From: an uncultured Oscillospiraceae bacterium
Lineage (GTDB): Bacteria; Bacillota; Clostridia; Oscillospirales; Oscillospiraceae
NCBI GenBank assembly: GCA_934589665.1
Contig: CAKTOJ010000008.1
Coordinates: 1 to 31,550 of the forward strand
Length of the DNA: 31,550 nucleotides
Direction of reading: 5' to 3'
A model generated the notes under the pieces. The model was given only the letters and a program-made list of their open reading frames with translations, did not search any database and had not been told where the DNA came from. Below, one piece after another: positions 31,134 to 31,550 of this stretch (positions are counted from its first letter, which is position 1; the number at the start of each line of letters is the position of its first letter). Both the position numbers and the translations under genes were made by a program.

Positions 31134-31550
31134 TTACTTGGCCGCCTTGACCTTGATCCAGAGCTTGCTCAGCTCGCGCATGAGGATCTGATTGTCGTGG
31201 AACATCTCGTCCTGATCGTAGCCGGAGCGGGGCAGGTAGGCGGCGTTTTCTGCGTAGAGGTCCTCCGAGGAGGTCATTTCCTCAAAAACTTCCGCGTTGG
31301 GAGAAGTATACCCCACCGTCTCGGTATTGTCAAATGCGGCCTCGTAGGTGAGCATGTAGTTGATGAACTCGTGCGCAAGCGCGGGGTTTTCCGCATTTGC
31401 GGGAATGACCATCGCGTCGCACCAGATGTTCGTGCCCTGAGAGGGCATGAAGAAGCTCATGTCCTCGTTCTCATCGAGAATGACGGTGGCGTCGCCGGAG
31501 TAGACGACCGCGAGATCCTTGTAGCCGTTCATCATGCCGTCGATGACCTC
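31134..31550 (-). CDS. potD: Spermidine/putrescine ABC transporter substrate-binding protein (C-terminal part)
   Basis: The frame is open to the right edge, so only the last 138 residues are present. They match the C-terminus of PotD: MMNGYKDLAVVYSGDATVIL, MPSQGTNIWCDAMVIPANAEN, PALAHEFINYMLTYEAAFDNTETVGYTSPN and a closing LWIKVKAAK. PotD is the extracellular, lipid-anchored polyamine receptor of the PotABCD importer; the N-terminal signal lies outside the window. The other pot genes should be just beyond the right edge. The two downstream genes in the same direction appear to be carried by the same transcript. Confidence 0.9.
   Translation of the reverse strand, partial: EVIDGMMNGYKDLAVVYSGDATVILDENEDMSFFMPSQGTNIWCDAMVIPANAENPALAHEFINYMLTYEAAFDNTETVGYTSPNAEVFEEMTSSEDLYAENAAYLPRSGYDQDEMFHDNQILMRELSKLWIKVKAAK

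Overview
The window looks like a piece of a high-GC, spore-forming member of the Clostridia, most likely Oscillospiraceae (Oscillibacter/Flavonifractor-like). This rests on four things: GC-rich third codon positions, Gram-positive style Shine-Dalgarno sites (AGGAGG), a spoIVFA-spoIVFB pair behind a sigma-E-like promoter, and a gene order (rplS-lepB-rbgA-rnhB, clpP-clpX-lon-engB, addB-addA, and a DUF6323/DUF6179-like pair) familiar from that group. The family assignment is inference from memory. No mobile elements, CRISPR arrays, rRNA or tRNA genes were seen, and no stretch above 300 bases lacks a gene.

Layout. 1-1702: a YoaK/DUF1275 membrane protein (minus, cut by the window edge) and a patatin-like phospholipase (plus) run from divergent promoters. 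1758-2599: a small alarmone synthetase (RelQ type) with its own operator-like dyad and terminator. 2602-4134: spoIVFA-spoIVFB. 4109-6658: a B12-binding radical SAM protein with its DUF2344 partner. 6705-7230: ribosomal protein L19 as a single-gene unit. 7253-10540: lepB, rbgA, rnhB, yraN-like and a metallophosphoesterase, tightly packed and often overlapping. 10564-17243: a protein quality-control block of trigger factor, ClpP, ClpX, Lon and the ribosome-assembly GTPase EngB. 17334-18609: two overlapping genes of unknown function. 18598-19836: a DAACS symporter (minus). 19959-27406: addB, addA and an ElaA-type acetyltransferase. 27410-27750: ribosomal protein L31. 27748-29815: hflX and a YigZ/IMPACT protein. 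29823-31550: a minus-strand operon of potD (cut by the window edge), a FlK-like hotdog thioesterase and a radical SAM protein.

The genes are mostly core housekeeping: ribosome biogenesis and rescue (L19, L31, RbgA, EngB, HflX), proteostasis (Tig, ClpXP, Lon), secretion (LepB), DNA repair (AddAB, RNase HII), stringent response (RelQ) and sporulation (SpoIVFAB). I do not see a clear new multi-gene defence or biosynthetic system. The points most worth checking are the sigma-E-like promoter and compact SpoIVFB, the operator-like dyad on the relQ promoter, the Arg-to-Ala change in the RNase HII GRG motif, the histone-H1-like tail on trigger factor, the perfect hairpin in front of clpP, the uncharacterised DUF6323/DUF6179-like pair, and binding-site changes in the DAACS transporter.
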